A DNA stretch of 64,000 nucleotides from Tropicibacter naphthalenivorans (GCF_900176475.1 NZ_FWXX01000006.1:124001-188000), one strand, 5' to 3'; shown: positions 43,712-53,022, numbered from the stretch's first letter. Made by a program: numbers and translations. Notes: generated by a model from the sequence alone, not told the origin.

Positions 43712-44295
43712 GTGCGGTTGACCTCGATCACCGAGACGGGACCATCCGGGCCGACGCGCAGGCGGGTGACGGACAGCGGCGCGATCTCGAACGCGAGGCC
43801 CAGCGGTGCGGCCCCAAGGACCATCGCGAGCCCCGCGCGCACGACACCTGCGTGGGCGACGACGGCGACGGGGGCGTTTTGCTGCAACGCGAGCGAAGCG
43901 CAGTCCTGCAAGGCGGGCCAGACGCGGGCGCAAAGGTCGTCAAAGCTCTCGCCGTTTGGCGCGGCATAGGCGGACAACTCGGCGCTGGACAAGACGCCAA
44001 GGTCGGGCAAGTCGCCAAAGGGCAGCCCGTCGTGGTCGCCAAAGTCCTGCTCCCACAGGCGTGTGTCCAGCTTGGGCGCAGCATCCGGCCAGAGCGCTGC
44101 GAACGTCTGGCGACAGCGCAAAGCCGGGCTACAGCGGCGCAACGAGACGCCGCCTACCCATGCGCGCACCCGGTCCGCGACCAAAGGATCGACCCGCGCG
44201 GCCACGTCCGTCCGCCCCATCAACCGCCCCGGCTCTGCCACTGGCGCGTGGCGGATCAACAGCAATTCTGCGCCCATTGGCGTTTCGTCCGACAC
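43708..44295 (-). CDS. Histidine phosphatase, probable alpha-ribazole phosphatase
   Basis: A protein of the phosphoglycerate-mutase-like family. LLIRHAPV provides the phospho-acceptor His, and VVAHAGVVRAG the second catalytic His. I chose GTG 44295 (195 aa) because GGAAGG lies four bases upstream; ATG 44277 would give 189 aa. As first gene of the bluE-cbiB-cobC operon it most likely dephosphorylates alpha-ribazole 5'-phosphate (BluF/CobC role), but the exact substrate cannot be read from sequence. Confidence 0.82.
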   Translation of the reverse strand: MSDETPMGAELLLIRHAPVAEPGRLMGRTDVAARVDPLVADRVRAWVGGVSLRRCSPALRCRQTFAALWPDAAPKLDTRLWEQDFGDHDGLPFGDLPDLGVLSSAELSAYAAPNGESFDDLCARVWPALQDCASLALQQNAPVAVVAHAGVVRAGLAMVLGAAPLGLAFEIAPLSVTRLRVGPDGPVSVIEVNRT

Positions 44296-44345
44296 CGCAC
44301 CTTCCCGCTTTTCTTTTGCCTTAAAACCTGCTTTCTCACGCGCCA

Positions 44346-44870
44346 ATGGAAAAGTCGACACTGATAACAGGGGGCGCGCGGTCCGGGAAATCTGCGCTGG
44401 CCGAGCGGCTGACGCTCAGCGCCACGGGGCGCGGCGTCTATATCGCCACGGCCCAAGCCTTTGACGATGAAATGAAATCCCGCATTGCGGCGCATCAGGA
44501 CCGGCGCGGGCCGGAATGGCAGAACGTCTCTGAACCGCTTGACCTGTGCGGCGCGCTGACGAACACCGACGGCGGCGATCCGCGCCTTGTGGACTGCCTG
44601 ACGCTGTGGCTGACCAACCTCATGCTGGGCGATCACGACTGGCGCGCGGCGGGCGCGGAGCTGACCAAAACGCTGCGGCATCAGACCGCCCCGGTCGTTT
44701 TTGTCACCAACGAAGTCGGTTGCGGCATCGTGCCGGAAAATAAACTCGCCAGACAGTTCCGCGACGCGGCGGGCTGGCTGAACCAGACGGTCGCCGAGGC
44801 GTGTGATCACGTCTATCTGTGTGCCGCAGGCTATCCAATCAGGGTGAAACCGAATGACAATCCTTTCTGA
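44346..44870 (+). CDS. cobU: Adenosylcobinamide kinase/guanylyltransferase CobU (CobP)
   Basis: A 174-aa bifunctional enzyme. Walker A ITGGARSGKSALAE (7-20), the guanylylated His region AAHQDRRGPEW (about 48-58), DCLTLWLTNLM and NEVGCGIVPEN are conserved. It phosphorylates adenosylcobinamide and transfers GMP. The 50-bp gap to the divergent phosphatase gene must hold both promoters. cobT starts 17 bases before its stop. Confidence 0.95.
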   Translation: MEKSTLITGGARSGKSALAERLTLSATGRGVYIATAQAFDDEMKSRIAAHQDRRGPEWQNVSEPLDLCGALTNTDGGDPRLVDCLTLWLTNLMLGDHDWRAAGAELTKTLRHQTAPVVFVTNEVGCGIVPENKLARQFRDAAGWLNQTVAEACDHVYLCAAGYPIRVKPNDNPF

Positions 44871-45864
44871 AGTGACCTCTCTTGACGCTATCTTGGGCCT
44901 TGACCTGCCGAGCGCTGACCAAGCCGCCGCAAACGCCGCGCTCGAACGTCAGAACAGCCTGACCAAGCCGCCCGCCTCGCTTGGCCGTCTCGAAGACCTC
45001 GCGGTCTTTATGGCCAGCTGGCAGGGCACCGACCGCCCCGCGATCAAGGCCGCGCAAGCGGTTGTTTTCGCAGGCAATCACGGCGTATGTGACAAGGGCG
45101 TCAACCCTTTCCCGCAGGCGGTGACGGCGCAGATGGTGGCGAATTTCGAACACGGCGGAGCGGCGATCAACCAGCTCTGCCGGGCCTCGGGCGCGGATCT
45201 GTCGGTGGTTGCCTTGGACCTCGACACGCCGACGCAAGATTTCTCGGAAAAGGACGCGATGACAGAGGCTGAGGTGCTGGACGCCATGCGCCGAGGCGCC
45301 GAGGCGGTCAAACCCGACACCTCGGTGTTGATCCTTGGCGAGATGGGCATCGGCAACTCGACGATCGCGGCGGCGCTGGCCTTTGCGGCTTTTGGCGGCA
45401 CGGCGGCAGAGTGGGTCGGGCGCGGCACCGGCTCGGATGAGGCGGGCAAATCGCTGAAGGCGCAGGTGATCGAGCAAGGCGTGACCCTACACAAGGACGC
45501 CAAGGGCCTGAGCCTGCTGACCGCCATCGGCGGGCGCGAGCAGGCGGCGATCTGCGGCGCGGTCCTGGAGGCGCGCGCGCGCCGCATCCCGGTGATCCTC
45601 GACGGCTATATCTGCACCGCCGCCGTAGTGCCGCTGTTCGACGCGAACCCGGACCTGCTGGCCCATTGCGTCGTTGGCCATGTCAGCGCCGAGCCGGGCC
45701 ACCGCAAGTTGCTGGACGCCATGGGCAAAGAGCCGATCCTCGCCATGAACATGGCTCTGGGCGAAGGCTCTGGCGCGGCGCTGGCTCTTGGCGTTTTGCG
45801 CGCGGCGCTGGAGTGCCACAACGGCATGGCCACCTTTGCCGAAGCGGGCGTGTCCGAGGCATGA
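44854..45864 (+). CDS. cobT: Nicotinate-nucleotide:dimethylbenzimidazole phosphoribosyltransferase CobT
   Basis: A 336-aa enzyme. KPPASLGRLEDLA (about 39-51), GNHGVCDKGVNPFP, the catalytic Glu region LILGEMGIGNSTIAAAL and HVSAEPGHRKLLDA are typical. It activates the lower base to alpha-ribazole 5'-phosphate. This is not the chelatase subunit CobT of Pseudomonas naming. It overlaps cobU by 17 bases and cobS by four. Confidence 0.95.
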   Translation: MTILSEVTSLDAILGLDLPSADQAAANAALERQNSLTKPPASLGRLEDLAVFMASWQGTDRPAIKAAQAVVFAGNHGVCDKGVNPFPQAVTAQMVANFEHGGAAINQLCRASGADLSVVALDLDTPTQDFSEKDAMTEAEVLDAMRRGAEAVKPDTSVLILGEMGIGNSTIAAALAFAAFGGTAAEWVGRGTGSDEAGKSLKAQVIEQGVTLHKDAKGLSLLTAIGGREQAAICGAVLEARARRIPVILDGYICTAAVVPLFDANPDLLAHCVVGHVSAEPGHRKLLDAMGKEPILAMNMALGEGSGAALALGVLRAALECHNGMATFAEAGVSEA

Positions 45865-46595
45865 CCCCGCTCGCCACGCGCCTGACCGAGTTTCGCGTGG
45901 CGATCATGCTGCTCTCGCGCTTGCCTGCGGGGCAGCTGCGGGGCGAAGTGCCACCTCTGGCGGCGGCCTCTTGGGCCTATCCGCTCGCGGGTCTGCCCAT
46001 TGGCCTGATCGTCTGGGCGGCGCACGCGGGGCTTTTGACGCTGGGTGCCAGCGCGGTGATCGCCGCGCTTCTGGCCTTTACGGTGCTGGTGCTGGTCACC
46101 GGCGCGCTGCATCAGGACGGTCTGGCCGATTTCGCCGACGGTCTGGGCGGCGGCCGGGACAAGGCGCATTGCCTCGAAATCATGCGCGACAGCCGCATCG
46201 GCAGCTATGGGGTCATGGCCGTGGGCCTGTGCAGCGCCCTGTGGATCGCGTCGCTGGCCGAGCTGCCGGAGGCGTCTTTGGCGCAATTCCTTGGGCTGGC
46301 GGTCGCCTCGCGTTTGGCGATGACCCTTGTTCTCTGGCTGCTGCCCGCCGCCCGCGCGGACGGTCTGGGCAAGATGGCGGACGGGGCCGCGCGGCACTGG
46401 GCTTGGGCCATAGCGCTGCTGGTCGCCTTGATCTGGGCGGTTGGCGCGGTGCCTTTGATCGTCATGGGGGCCGTCACCACCCTTGCCGCCTACACCGCCA
46501 AGCGGCGCATCGGCGGGCAGACGGGCGATGTCTTGGGCTCTATCCAGTTCCTGTCGGAAAGCTTTGCGTGGATGACGCTGGGCTTGCTCATTTAA
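45861..46595 (+). CDS. cobS: Adenosylcobinamide-GDP ribazoletransferase CobS (CobV)
   Basis: A 244-aa inner-membrane protein with five to six TMs. HQDGLADFADGLGGG (about 87-101) is the metal-binding motif, followed by EIMRDSRIGSYG. It joins GDP-cobinamide to alpha-ribazole in the last assembly step. The ATG overlaps the cobT stop, and its 3' end overlaps dctM by eight bases. Confidence 0.94.
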   Translation: MTPLATRLTEFRVAIMLLSRLPAGQLRGEVPPLAAASWAYPLAGLPIGLIVWAAHAGLLTLGASAVIAALLAFTVLVLVTGALHQDGLADFADGLGGGRDKAHCLEIMRDSRIGSYGVMAVGLCSALWIASLAELPEASLAQFLGLAVASRLAMTLVLWLLPAARADGLGKMADGAARHWAWAIALLVALIWAVGAVPLIVMGAVTTLAAYTAKRRIGGQTGDVLGSIQFLSESFAWMTLGLLI

Positions 46596-47862
46596 GCAGA
46601 CCCGGCAGCCACGTGGCGAACGCCGGCACATAAGACACCAGCAGCAGCACCGCGATATTCGTCATTAGGAACGGCAGGATCGCCACCACCACCGGGGCCA
46701 GCGGCAAGCGCGCAATCCCGGCGCAGACGAACAGGCACACGCCCACCGGCGGCGTCGTCAGGCCGATCATCAGGTTCAGCACCGCAAAAGTCGCAAAGTG
46801 CAACGGGTCGATGCCCACCGCTTGGGCCAGCGACAAGAGCGGCACAAAGAGGATGATCAGCGCCGCGATGGTTTCCATGAACATCCCCACGAACAGCAGT
46901 AGCAGGTTTATCAACAAGATCACCACGAAGGTGTTGTCCGTAAACGACAAAACGCCGTCCGCGATGGCTTGGGGGATGCGCTCGGACACGAGGATCCAGC
47001 CGAACACATTGGCAAACCCCACCAGCGCGAGGATGCCCGCCGCCGATACGGCGCTGTCGACGATGATGCCGGGGACTTTGTGGATCGGCAATTCGCGATA
47101 GATGAACGCGCCCACGAGAAAGGCATAAAGGCTGGCAACAACGGCGGTTTCTGTCGGGGTCGCAAGGCCGGACAGCAGCCCGTAGATGATCAGAAAGGTC
47201 ATCGCCAGCGCCCAGATCGCCCCGCCAAAGCTGCGCGCGACCTCGGTCCAGCCCTGCCACGCTTGGCGCGGAAAGTGGCGGCGCTTGGAAATCACATAGG
47301 CGGTGACCATCATGGCGATGCCCATCAGGATGCCGGGGATCGCCCCGGCGAGGAACATCTGCCCGACCGAAATGCCCGACAGCGCGCCGACGATGATCAT
47401 CGGCACCGAAGGCGGGATGATCGGCCCCACGGTCGAGCTGGCCGCCGTGACCGCCGCCGAGAAATCCGCCGGGTAGCCGGCTTTTTTCATGCCGGGGATC
47501 ATCACGCCGCCGATGCTGGCCGCATCCGCCACCGCCGTGCCGGTGATGCCGCCGAACAGCATCGAGGCCGCGATATTGGTCAGCCCCAAACCGCCGCGCA
47601 CCCAGCCGACCAAGGCATTGGCAAAGCGGATGATGCGCTGGGTGATGCCGCCTTGGTTCATCAGGTTCCCGGCCAGGATAAAGCCCGGAATCGACAGCAA
47701 AACAAAGACATCCATGCCCGCGTACATCTTTTGCGGCATGACCACCGGGGGCATTCCCGACACCAGCAGATAGGCCAGCGACGCGGCCCCCAGCGTGATC
47801 GCCACCGGCACACCCAATGCCAACCCGACCACGAAGGTCGAGAACAAGATCGTAACGTCCAT
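46588..47862 (-). CDS. dctM: TRAP transporter large permease (DctM family)
   Basis: A 424-aa inner-membrane protein with about 12 TMs. GIPVAITLG-like (GVPVAITLGAASL), MPQKMYAGMDVFVLLSIPGFILAG and GITGTAVADAASIGGVMIP are DctM hallmarks. It carries the sodium-coupled transport path. It lies after dctQ (three-base gap) and dctP. The neighbouring uxu genes suggest a hexuronate or aldonate substrate. Confidence 0.93.
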   Translation of the reverse strand: MDVTILFSTFVVGLALGVPVAITLGAASLAYLLVSGMPPVVMPQKMYAGMDVFVLLSIPGFILAGNLMNQGGITQRIIRFANALVGWVRGGLGLTNIAASMLFGGITGTAVADAASIGGVMIPGMKKAGYPADFSAAVTAASSTVGPIIPPSVPMIIVGALSGISVGQMFLAGAIPGILMGIAMMVTAYVISKRRHFPRQAWQGWTEVARSFGGAIWALAMTFLIIYGLLSGLATPTETAVVASLYAFLVGAFIYRELPIHKVPGIIVDSAVSAAGILALVGFANVFGWILVSERIPQAIADGVLSFTDNTFVVILLINLLLLFVGMFMETIAALIILFVPLLSLAQAVGIDPLHFATFAVLNLMIGLTTPPVGVCLFVCAGIARLPLAPVVVAILPFLMTNIAVLLLVSYVPAFATWLPGLLK

Positions 47863-47865
47863 AGG

Positions 47866-48369
47866 TCAATCTTCCTGCGGTTTTTGGGGTTTGCCGTCTT
47901 CGGTGCCGGTCAGCATCCCAAGAATGCGCAGCACGCCAAACACGGCGATCAGCGCCAGCATGATCCAGACGGCGGCGTGGATGAAATCCATCCGAACCCC
48001 CAGCGCGGGCGAGGTCTGCATCTTGCCGATCGACACATAGCGCCACGCGTGCGGTAAAAGGTAAATCGCCAGCCCCGCCGTCACCAGCGCCGCGAACAGG
48101 CGCAGCAGCCATGGCGCTTTGCCCGGCAGATGCTCGCAGATCACATCGACGTTCACCAGATCACCGGTGCGAAAGGCCAGCCCCGCGCCAAAGGCCACGG
48201 TGAACAGCAGCGCATAGCGCGTCAGCTCTTCGGTCCAGACGGGGGCCATGCCGGTATGGCGACCCACGACCTGGATCAGGACGGCGGCAATCAGCACCGA
48301 AAAGGACAGCCCCGTGCCCAGTTTGGCCACAAAGGTGATGGCGTTAATCACTTTTTCTGCGTGTCTCAC
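47866..48369 (-). CDS. dctQ: TRAP transporter small permease (DctQ family)
   Basis: A 167-aa protein with four TMs and the DctQ motif VWTEELTRYALLFTVAFGAGLAFR (about 47-70 region). GTG 48369 is chosen because a G-rich ribosome site (AGGGGGGAG) precedes it; a further GTG upstream would fall into the hairpin. It supports the large permease DctM. The C-terminal tail is polar. Confidence 0.9.
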   Translation of the reverse strand: MRHAEKVINAITFVAKLGTGLSFSVLIAAVLIQVVGRHTGMAPVWTEELTRYALLFTVAFGAGLAFRTGDLVNVDVICEHLPGKAPWLLRLFAALVTAGLAIYLLPHAWRYVSIGKMQTSPALGVRMDFIHAAVWIMLALIAVFGVLRILGMLTGTEDGKPQKPQED

Positions 48370-48393
48370 ACGCCGCTCCCCCCTTATGGAAAA

Positions 48394-48423
48394 ACCCGGC
48401 GCCACCGCTGCGGCACCGGGTCC
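48394..48423 (-). other. Hairpin between dctP and dctQ
   Basis: ACCCGG and CCGGGT form a 6-bp stem enclosing further GCC/GGC pairing, without a T-run after it. Such intercistronic hairpins often stabilise the upstream dctP message or lower expression of the permease genes. Confidence 0.55.
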
Positions 48424-48435
48424 AAGGTTCTGTGA

Positions 48436-49407
48436 TTACTCAGAGAACAGGCCTTCGACGATCGGCTTGATCTCGTCGTTCACGTTGGCCAGAACCGCGT
48501 CCTTGGCCTTTGCCTGAAACGCCGCGCCGTCCACCTCGACAAAGGTCATGCCCTGCTCTTCGAGATAGGCGCGGTCGGCGGCGATGGAGGCGTCGAACAG
48601 CTCTCGCTCATAGGCTTGGGCGCGGGCGGCGGCCTCCATGACGGCGGCCTGATCGTCGGCGCTCAGCTTGTTCCAGGTGGATTCGGCGATGGTCAGATAG
48701 ATCCAGCTGCGCACGTGCTGGGTCAGGTTGACGTGGCTTTGCACCTCGGCAAAGGACGCCGAGCGGATCAGCGCCAGCGGGTTTTCCTGCGCTTCGATGG
48801 TGCCGTTTTGCAGCGAGGTGAACACCTCGGAAAAGGCCATCGGGCCGGGGTTCGCGCCAAGCGCCTTCCACACGTCCACGAACAGCGGCACGTTGGGCAC
48901 GCGCATCTTGAGGCCGTTCAGAGCATCCGGCGAGGTGATCGCGCGGTTCGAGGTCAGGTTGCGCGGACCGCGGGCGAAATGCGCGATGGGGCGGATTTGC
49001 ACCTTTTCGATGATCTGCGCCTTGATCTGGTCGCCAATCTCGCCAGAGGCCACTTCGTCCATGTGCTCGATGGATTTATAAGCGTAAGGCACCGCCAGCA
49101 GCGCCGCCATGGGCGCCCAGTTTTGCAGGCTCTCGCCGGTGATGGTCATGTCGACCGTGCCCAGCTGCATCCCGTTGATCAGGTCGATTTCCTTGCCAAG
49201 GCTTTCGTTCGGAAAGACTTCGACGGCGATGCGGCCATCGGTCAGCGCCGACAGCTCTTCGCCGAACTTGACGCTGGCCTTGTGCCACGGATTGTCCTCG
49301 TTGGCGAGGTGACCCAGCTTGAGGGTCATGTCCTGCGCCGACACCGCGCCCGCCACCATGGCCGCGATGGCCGCCGCGGCGGCGGTGATTTTCCAGTTAA
49401 TGCTCAT
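48436..49407 (-). CDS. dctP: TRAP transporter solute-binding protein (DctP family)
   Basis: A 323-aa periplasmic protein with a signal peptide (cleavage after VSA, about residue 24). LKLGHLANEDNPWHKASVKF (29-48 region) is the family opening. GLKMRVPNVPLFVDVWKALGANP (about 165-187) contains the Arg that pairs with the ligand carboxylate. FTSLQNGTIEAQENPL is also conserved. Substrate is inferred to be a hexuronate or mannonate from the neighbours. It overlaps the regulator gene by 11 bases. Confidence 0.92.
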   Translation of the reverse strand: MSINWKITAAAAAIAAMVAGAVSAQDMTLKLGHLANEDNPWHKASVKFGEELSALTDGRIAVEVFPNESLGKEIDLINGMQLGTVDMTITGESLQNWAPMAALLAVPYAYKSIEHMDEVASGEIGDQIKAQIIEKVQIRPIAHFARGPRNLTSNRAITSPDALNGLKMRVPNVPLFVDVWKALGANPGPMAFSEVFTSLQNGTIEAQENPLALIRSASFAEVQSHVNLTQHVRSWIYLTIAESTWNKLSADDQAAVMEAAARAQAYERELFDASIAADRAYLEEQGMTFVEVDGAAFQAKAKDAVLANVNDEIKPIVEGLFSE

Positions 49408-50149
49408 GGTCTATTCCTCCCTGAATAGGTGCATTGGCCGGTTGCAGGACCGTCCCGTCCGGCAGGTCGAAAAACTGCGGGTTTGCGGCCAGAATGCTGG
49501 GCAAATCCGTAAGAACTTCGCGCAGATGGGTGCGGATGGCGGCGTTTGCGCCGGACACATCCCCCCGTTCGATGCGGTCGACCAGCGCGCTGTGCTGCGC
49601 TACCAGCCGCCCGATGGGGAACTGCGACAGCGACAGGAACCGCACGCGGTCCATCTGCGATTTCAGCCCTTCAAGCAGCTTCCACGCGCCGCCCTTGCCC
49701 GCCTCTTGGGCGAGGGTGTGGTGGAAATGTTCGTCGAGCTGGATAAACTCGGCCGAGCGGCTCTGCCCCAGCTCGCGCTGCCGCGAGACCTGATCGCGCA
49801 ACTCGCGCACCAGCGCGGTGTCGGACCGGGAGGCAAGGATCGAGACGATGTCCGCCTCGATGGCTTCGCGCAGGAACCGCGCATCCAGAACGGCGGTATA
49901 GGCGATCTTGGTGATGATGGTGCCGCGCTGCGGACGAATCTCCAACAGGTTTTCACCGGCCAGCTTGATAAAGGCTTCGCGCACGGGTTGGCGGCTGACT
50001 TCGCACAGCTTGGCGATCTCGGCCTCCGAGATGCGCTCGCCGGGCGCGAACTCATTGCGCACGATACGATCGCGCAGCAACGCGTAAATCTGCGATGAAA
50101 TCGGCAAAGCGTTGTTCAAACGCCACCGATCCTGGCCATCAAGTACCAT
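49397..50149 (-). CDS. GntR-family (FadR subgroup, FCD domain) regulator of the uxu/TRAP locus
   Basis: A 250-aa repressor-type protein. The winged helix is at about 20-85 (IYALLRDRIVRNEFAPGERI, AEIAKLCEVSRQPVREAF). The FCD ligand-binding domain is at about 90-215, with REAIEADIV, DEHFHHTLA and H-rich metal positions typical of this group (HSALVDRI, AIRTHL). It probably controls both its own TRAP operon and the divergent uxuA, as UxuR-like proteins do. The effector is not deducible; fructuronate or mannonate is a fair guess. Confidence 0.9.
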   Translation of the reverse strand: MVLDGQDRWRLNNALPISSQIYALLRDRIVRNEFAPGERISEAEIAKLCEVSRQPVREAFIKLAGENLLEIRPQRGTIITKIAYTAVLDARFLREAIEADIVSILASRSDTALVRELRDQVSRQRELGQSRSAEFIQLDEHFHHTLAQEAGKGGAWKLLEGLKSQMDRVRFLSLSQFPIGRLVAQHSALVDRIERGDVSGANAAIRTHLREVLTDLPSILAANPQFFDLPDGTVLQPANAPIQGGIDHEH

Positions 50150-50177
50150 GATTCGCCTCCTCTCCCATTTCTGGCTA

Positions 50178-50199
50178 CCATACTGCCATACTAGTACTC
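50178..50199. promoter_or_regulatory. Repeat cluster in the gntR/uxuA divergent promoter
   Basis: Two copies of CCATACT (50178-50184 and 50186-50192), the second running into the palindrome TACTAGTA (50189-50196). It sits in the 103-bp gap and is a reasonable operator candidate for the adjacent GntR protein. Confidence 0.4.
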
Positions 50200-50252
50200 A
50201 AAATTTTTCCGATGCTAAAATGGGTCAAAGACAGATTCTGCGGGAGGAAAAC

Positions 50253-51461
50253 ATGCAGCAGACGTGGCGTTGGTTTGGCCCCAAGGATCTTGTGTCCATT
50301 GACGATGTGGCCCAGGCCGGGGTGCAGGGGATCGTCTCTGCATTGCATCACGTGCCCACGGGCGCGGTCTGGACCCCGCAAGAGATCGCCCAGCGGCAGG
50401 CCGAGGTCAGCCGCCTCAAGGATGGGTCGCCCTCTGGCATGGCGTGGGACGTGGTCGAAAGCCTCCCCGTTTCGGAAGACATCAAAAAGCAAAAGGGCGA
50501 CTGGCAGGCCCATCTGGACGCCTATCGCACCAGCCTTGAAAACCTCGCGGCGGCGGGGATCGAGGTGATTTGCTACAACTTCATGCCGGTGCTGGACTGG
50601 ACCCGCACCGATCTGACCTACCGGATGCGCAATGGCGCCACCTGTATGCGCTTTGATCTGGCGGATTTCGCGGCCTTCGACCTGCACATCCTTGCGCGCC
50701 CCGGCGCGGTGGACGATTACGACGACGCCTTGCGCGAAGAGGCCACCCGCCGCTTTGCCGACATGAGCGACGCCGATCAGGCGCAGCTGGCCAAGAACGT
50801 CGTCTTTGGCCTGCCAGGAGCCGCCGAAAGCTTTGGTCTGGACGAGGTGCGCGCCCATCTGGCCGAATACGATGCCATCAACGAGGCGCAGCTGCGCGCC
50901 CATCTGGTGGACTTTTTGTCCGAGGTGATCCCCACCGCTGAACGGCTGGGCCTGCGCCTGTGCTGCCACCCGGACGATCCGCCCGTGCCGCTGCTGGGCC
51001 TGCCGCGCATCATGTCCACCGAAGCGCAGTACAAGGCGGTCATGGACGCGGTCGACCGGCCCGCCAATGGCATCACGCTGTGCACCGGATCATTGGGGGC
51101 GCGGCCCGACAATGACCTGCCCGGCATGATGGAACGTCTCGGTGATCGCGTGCATTTCCTGCACCTGCGCAACGTGACGCGTGAAACCAGTGAAATTCGC
51201 GGCTCTTTCTTTGAGGCCGAGCACTTGGGCGGCGACACCGACATGGTCGCGGTGATCGAGGCCGCCCTGCGCGAAGAGGCGCGCCGCCGTGCGCAAGGCC
51301 GCGCCGATTGGTCGATCCCCTTTCGGCCCGATCACGGTCAGGACATCCTTGATGACCTGGGCCGCCGTGCGCAGCCCGGTTATCCGGCGATTGGCCGCCT
51401 CAAGGGCTTGGCCGAATTGCGCGGCGTGATCGCGGCGTTGGAACCTCGGGTCGACGCATGA
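50253..51461 (+). CDS. uxuA: Mannonate dehydratase UxuA
   Basis: A 402-aa enzyme that dehydrates D-mannonate to 2-keto-3-deoxygluconate. WRWFGPKDLVSIDDVAQAGVQGIVSALHHVP (about 5-35 region) is the family opening; NFMPVLDWTRTDL and LRLCCHPDDPP contain active-site and metal residues. The start ATG follows GGGAGGA. It is probably co-transcribed with the uxuB frame, which overlaps its stop (ATGA). Confidence 0.95.
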   Translation: MQQTWRWFGPKDLVSIDDVAQAGVQGIVSALHHVPTGAVWTPQEIAQRQAEVSRLKDGSPSGMAWDVVESLPVSEDIKKQKGDWQAHLDAYRTSLENLAAAGIEVICYNFMPVLDWTRTDLTYRMRNGATCMRFDLADFAAFDLHILARPGAVDDYDDALREEATRRFADMSDADQAQLAKNVVFGLPGAAESFGLDEVRAHLAEYDAINEAQLRAHLVDFLSEVIPTAERLGLRLCCHPDDPPVPLLGLPRIMSTEAQYKAVMDAVDRPANGITLCTGSLGARPDNDLPGMMERLGDRVHFLHLRNVTRETSEIRGSFFEAEHLGGDTDMVAVIEAALREEARRRAQGRADWSIPFRPDHGQDILDDLGRRAQPGYPAIGRLKGLAELRGVIAALEPRVDA

Positions 51462-52926
51462 CCCGGCTGTCTCTGGCGCATCTTGGCGCGTTGCCCGAAC
51501 AGGTTGCCCAGCCTGCCTATGATCCAACCGCGCATGGCGTTGGCATCGTGCATCTGGGGCTGGGCGCGTTTCACAAAGCCCACCAAGCGGCCTATACCGA
51601 CAGCGCGCTGGCGGCATCGGGCGGCGATTGGCGCATCCTTGGGGTCAGCTTGCGCAGCCCTGACCCCGCCACGCAACTGACTCCGCAGGACGGCCTGTTC
51701 ACCCTGATCGAGCGCAGCGCCGAGGGCAGCGCGGCGCGGGTGATCGGCGCGCTGGCCGGGGCCGCGCATCTGGGAACGGACCGCGCGAAAGTGCTGGCCG
51801 CCCTGACCGCCCCGCAAACACGTATCGTCAGCGTCACCGTCACGGAAAAAGGCTATGGCATCGACCGCGCCACCGGCGGCGTGGACCTGTCGCACCCGGC
51901 GATTGCCCATGATCTGGCGCAGCCGGACCAGCCCATCGGGGTTGCGGGCCTGCTGGTCTGGGCCTTGAGGCAGCGACGCGCGGCGGGGACGCCGCCCTTT
52001 ACCGTGCTGTGCTGCGATAACCTGCCCGAGAATGGCGCGATGCTGCACGGCCTGCTGATGGATTTCACCCGCCGCGCCGCCCCCGATCTGCTGGATCACA
52101 TCCGGGCAGAGGTCGCCTGCCCGTCGACCATGGTGGACCGCATCACCCCGGCCAGCACGCCCGCCACGTTAGAGGCGGCCCAAGAGCTGCTGGGCCTGCA
52201 AGACGCCGCCGCGATTGAGACAGAGCGGTTCACTCAATGGGTGATCGAGGACCGCTTTCCCAACGGCCGCCCCGACTGGGGCGCGGCGGGGGCGCAGTTC
52301 GTGGACGATGTGCGCCCCTTCGAAGAGATGAAGCTGCGGATGCTCAACGGGGCGCATTCGATGCTGGCCTATGCGGGCTTTCTGGCGGGGCACAAGCATG
52401 TGTCGGACGTGATGGCCGATCCGGGCTTGGCGCGTCTGGTGCGCCGCCATTTGCGCGCCTCCGCAGCGACCTTGCCGCCCCTGCCGGGGTGGATCTGGAC
52501 GCCTACGCGCAGGCTTTGGTCGCGCGCTTCGAAAACCCGCACCTGCACCACCAGACCTATCAGATCGCCATGGATGGCACCGAAAAACTGCCGCAACGCA
52601 TCCTTGCCCCCGCCTGCGCCGCGCTGGAACAGGGGCAACCGCTGGACGCCTTTGCCTTTGCCGTGGCCGCCTGGATGCGCTACGTGCTGGGCCGTGATGC
52701 AGCAGGCCAGCCCTATGATCTGCGCGATCCGCGCCAGGACGCGCTGCACGCCGCCCGCCGGGACGGGGCCGAGGCGCTGTGCGATGCTCTGCACGCGTTG
52801 CCGGGGCTGTTTCCGGGCGCTCTGCTGGCCGCGCCAGAGTGGCGACGGGCGGTCAGCGATCGGCTGCAACTGATGTTGGAACTGGGCATGGCCCACGCGA
52901 TCCACGCCGAAACGGCCCTAAGCTAG
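51458..52926 (+). pseudogene. uxuB: Fructuronate reductase UxuB (mannitol dehydrogenase family), frameshifted
   Basis: The first 342 codons match a mannitol dehydrogenase-family oxidoreductase: IVHLGLGAFHKAHQA (about 29-43), VSVTVTEKGYGID, LCCDNLPENG and LRMLNGAHSMLAYAGFLAGH. At a G run (52486-52489) the frame is lost: the residues after LPPLPG become unrelated. The following frame continues the family sequence (VDLDAYAQALVARFENPHL) to a stop at 52926. One missing G restores a normal 489-aa enzyme. It is either a true mutation or an error in a homopolymer. Unless corrected, D-fructuronate reduction would be lost. Confidence 0.85.
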
Positions 52927-53022
52927 AGGTCGGCAAAAGCACGCCTTTGCGGCAAAAAACCGTGGGCGCGCGCGCATTCGCCCGCTAGGCTGACGGGGCC
53001 TGTCCCGAACCCGGAGTCTGTG

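Noticed and set aside
48370-48405. GTG start 36 bases upstream for dctQ
   Set aside because: It lies in the intercistronic hairpin and adds residues not seen in DctQ proteins; the G-rich site favours GTG 48369.
52237-52926. Separate gene in the second half of uxuB
   Set aside because: Its C-terminal residues continue the UxuB family sequence; it is the frameshifted remainder, not an independent gene.
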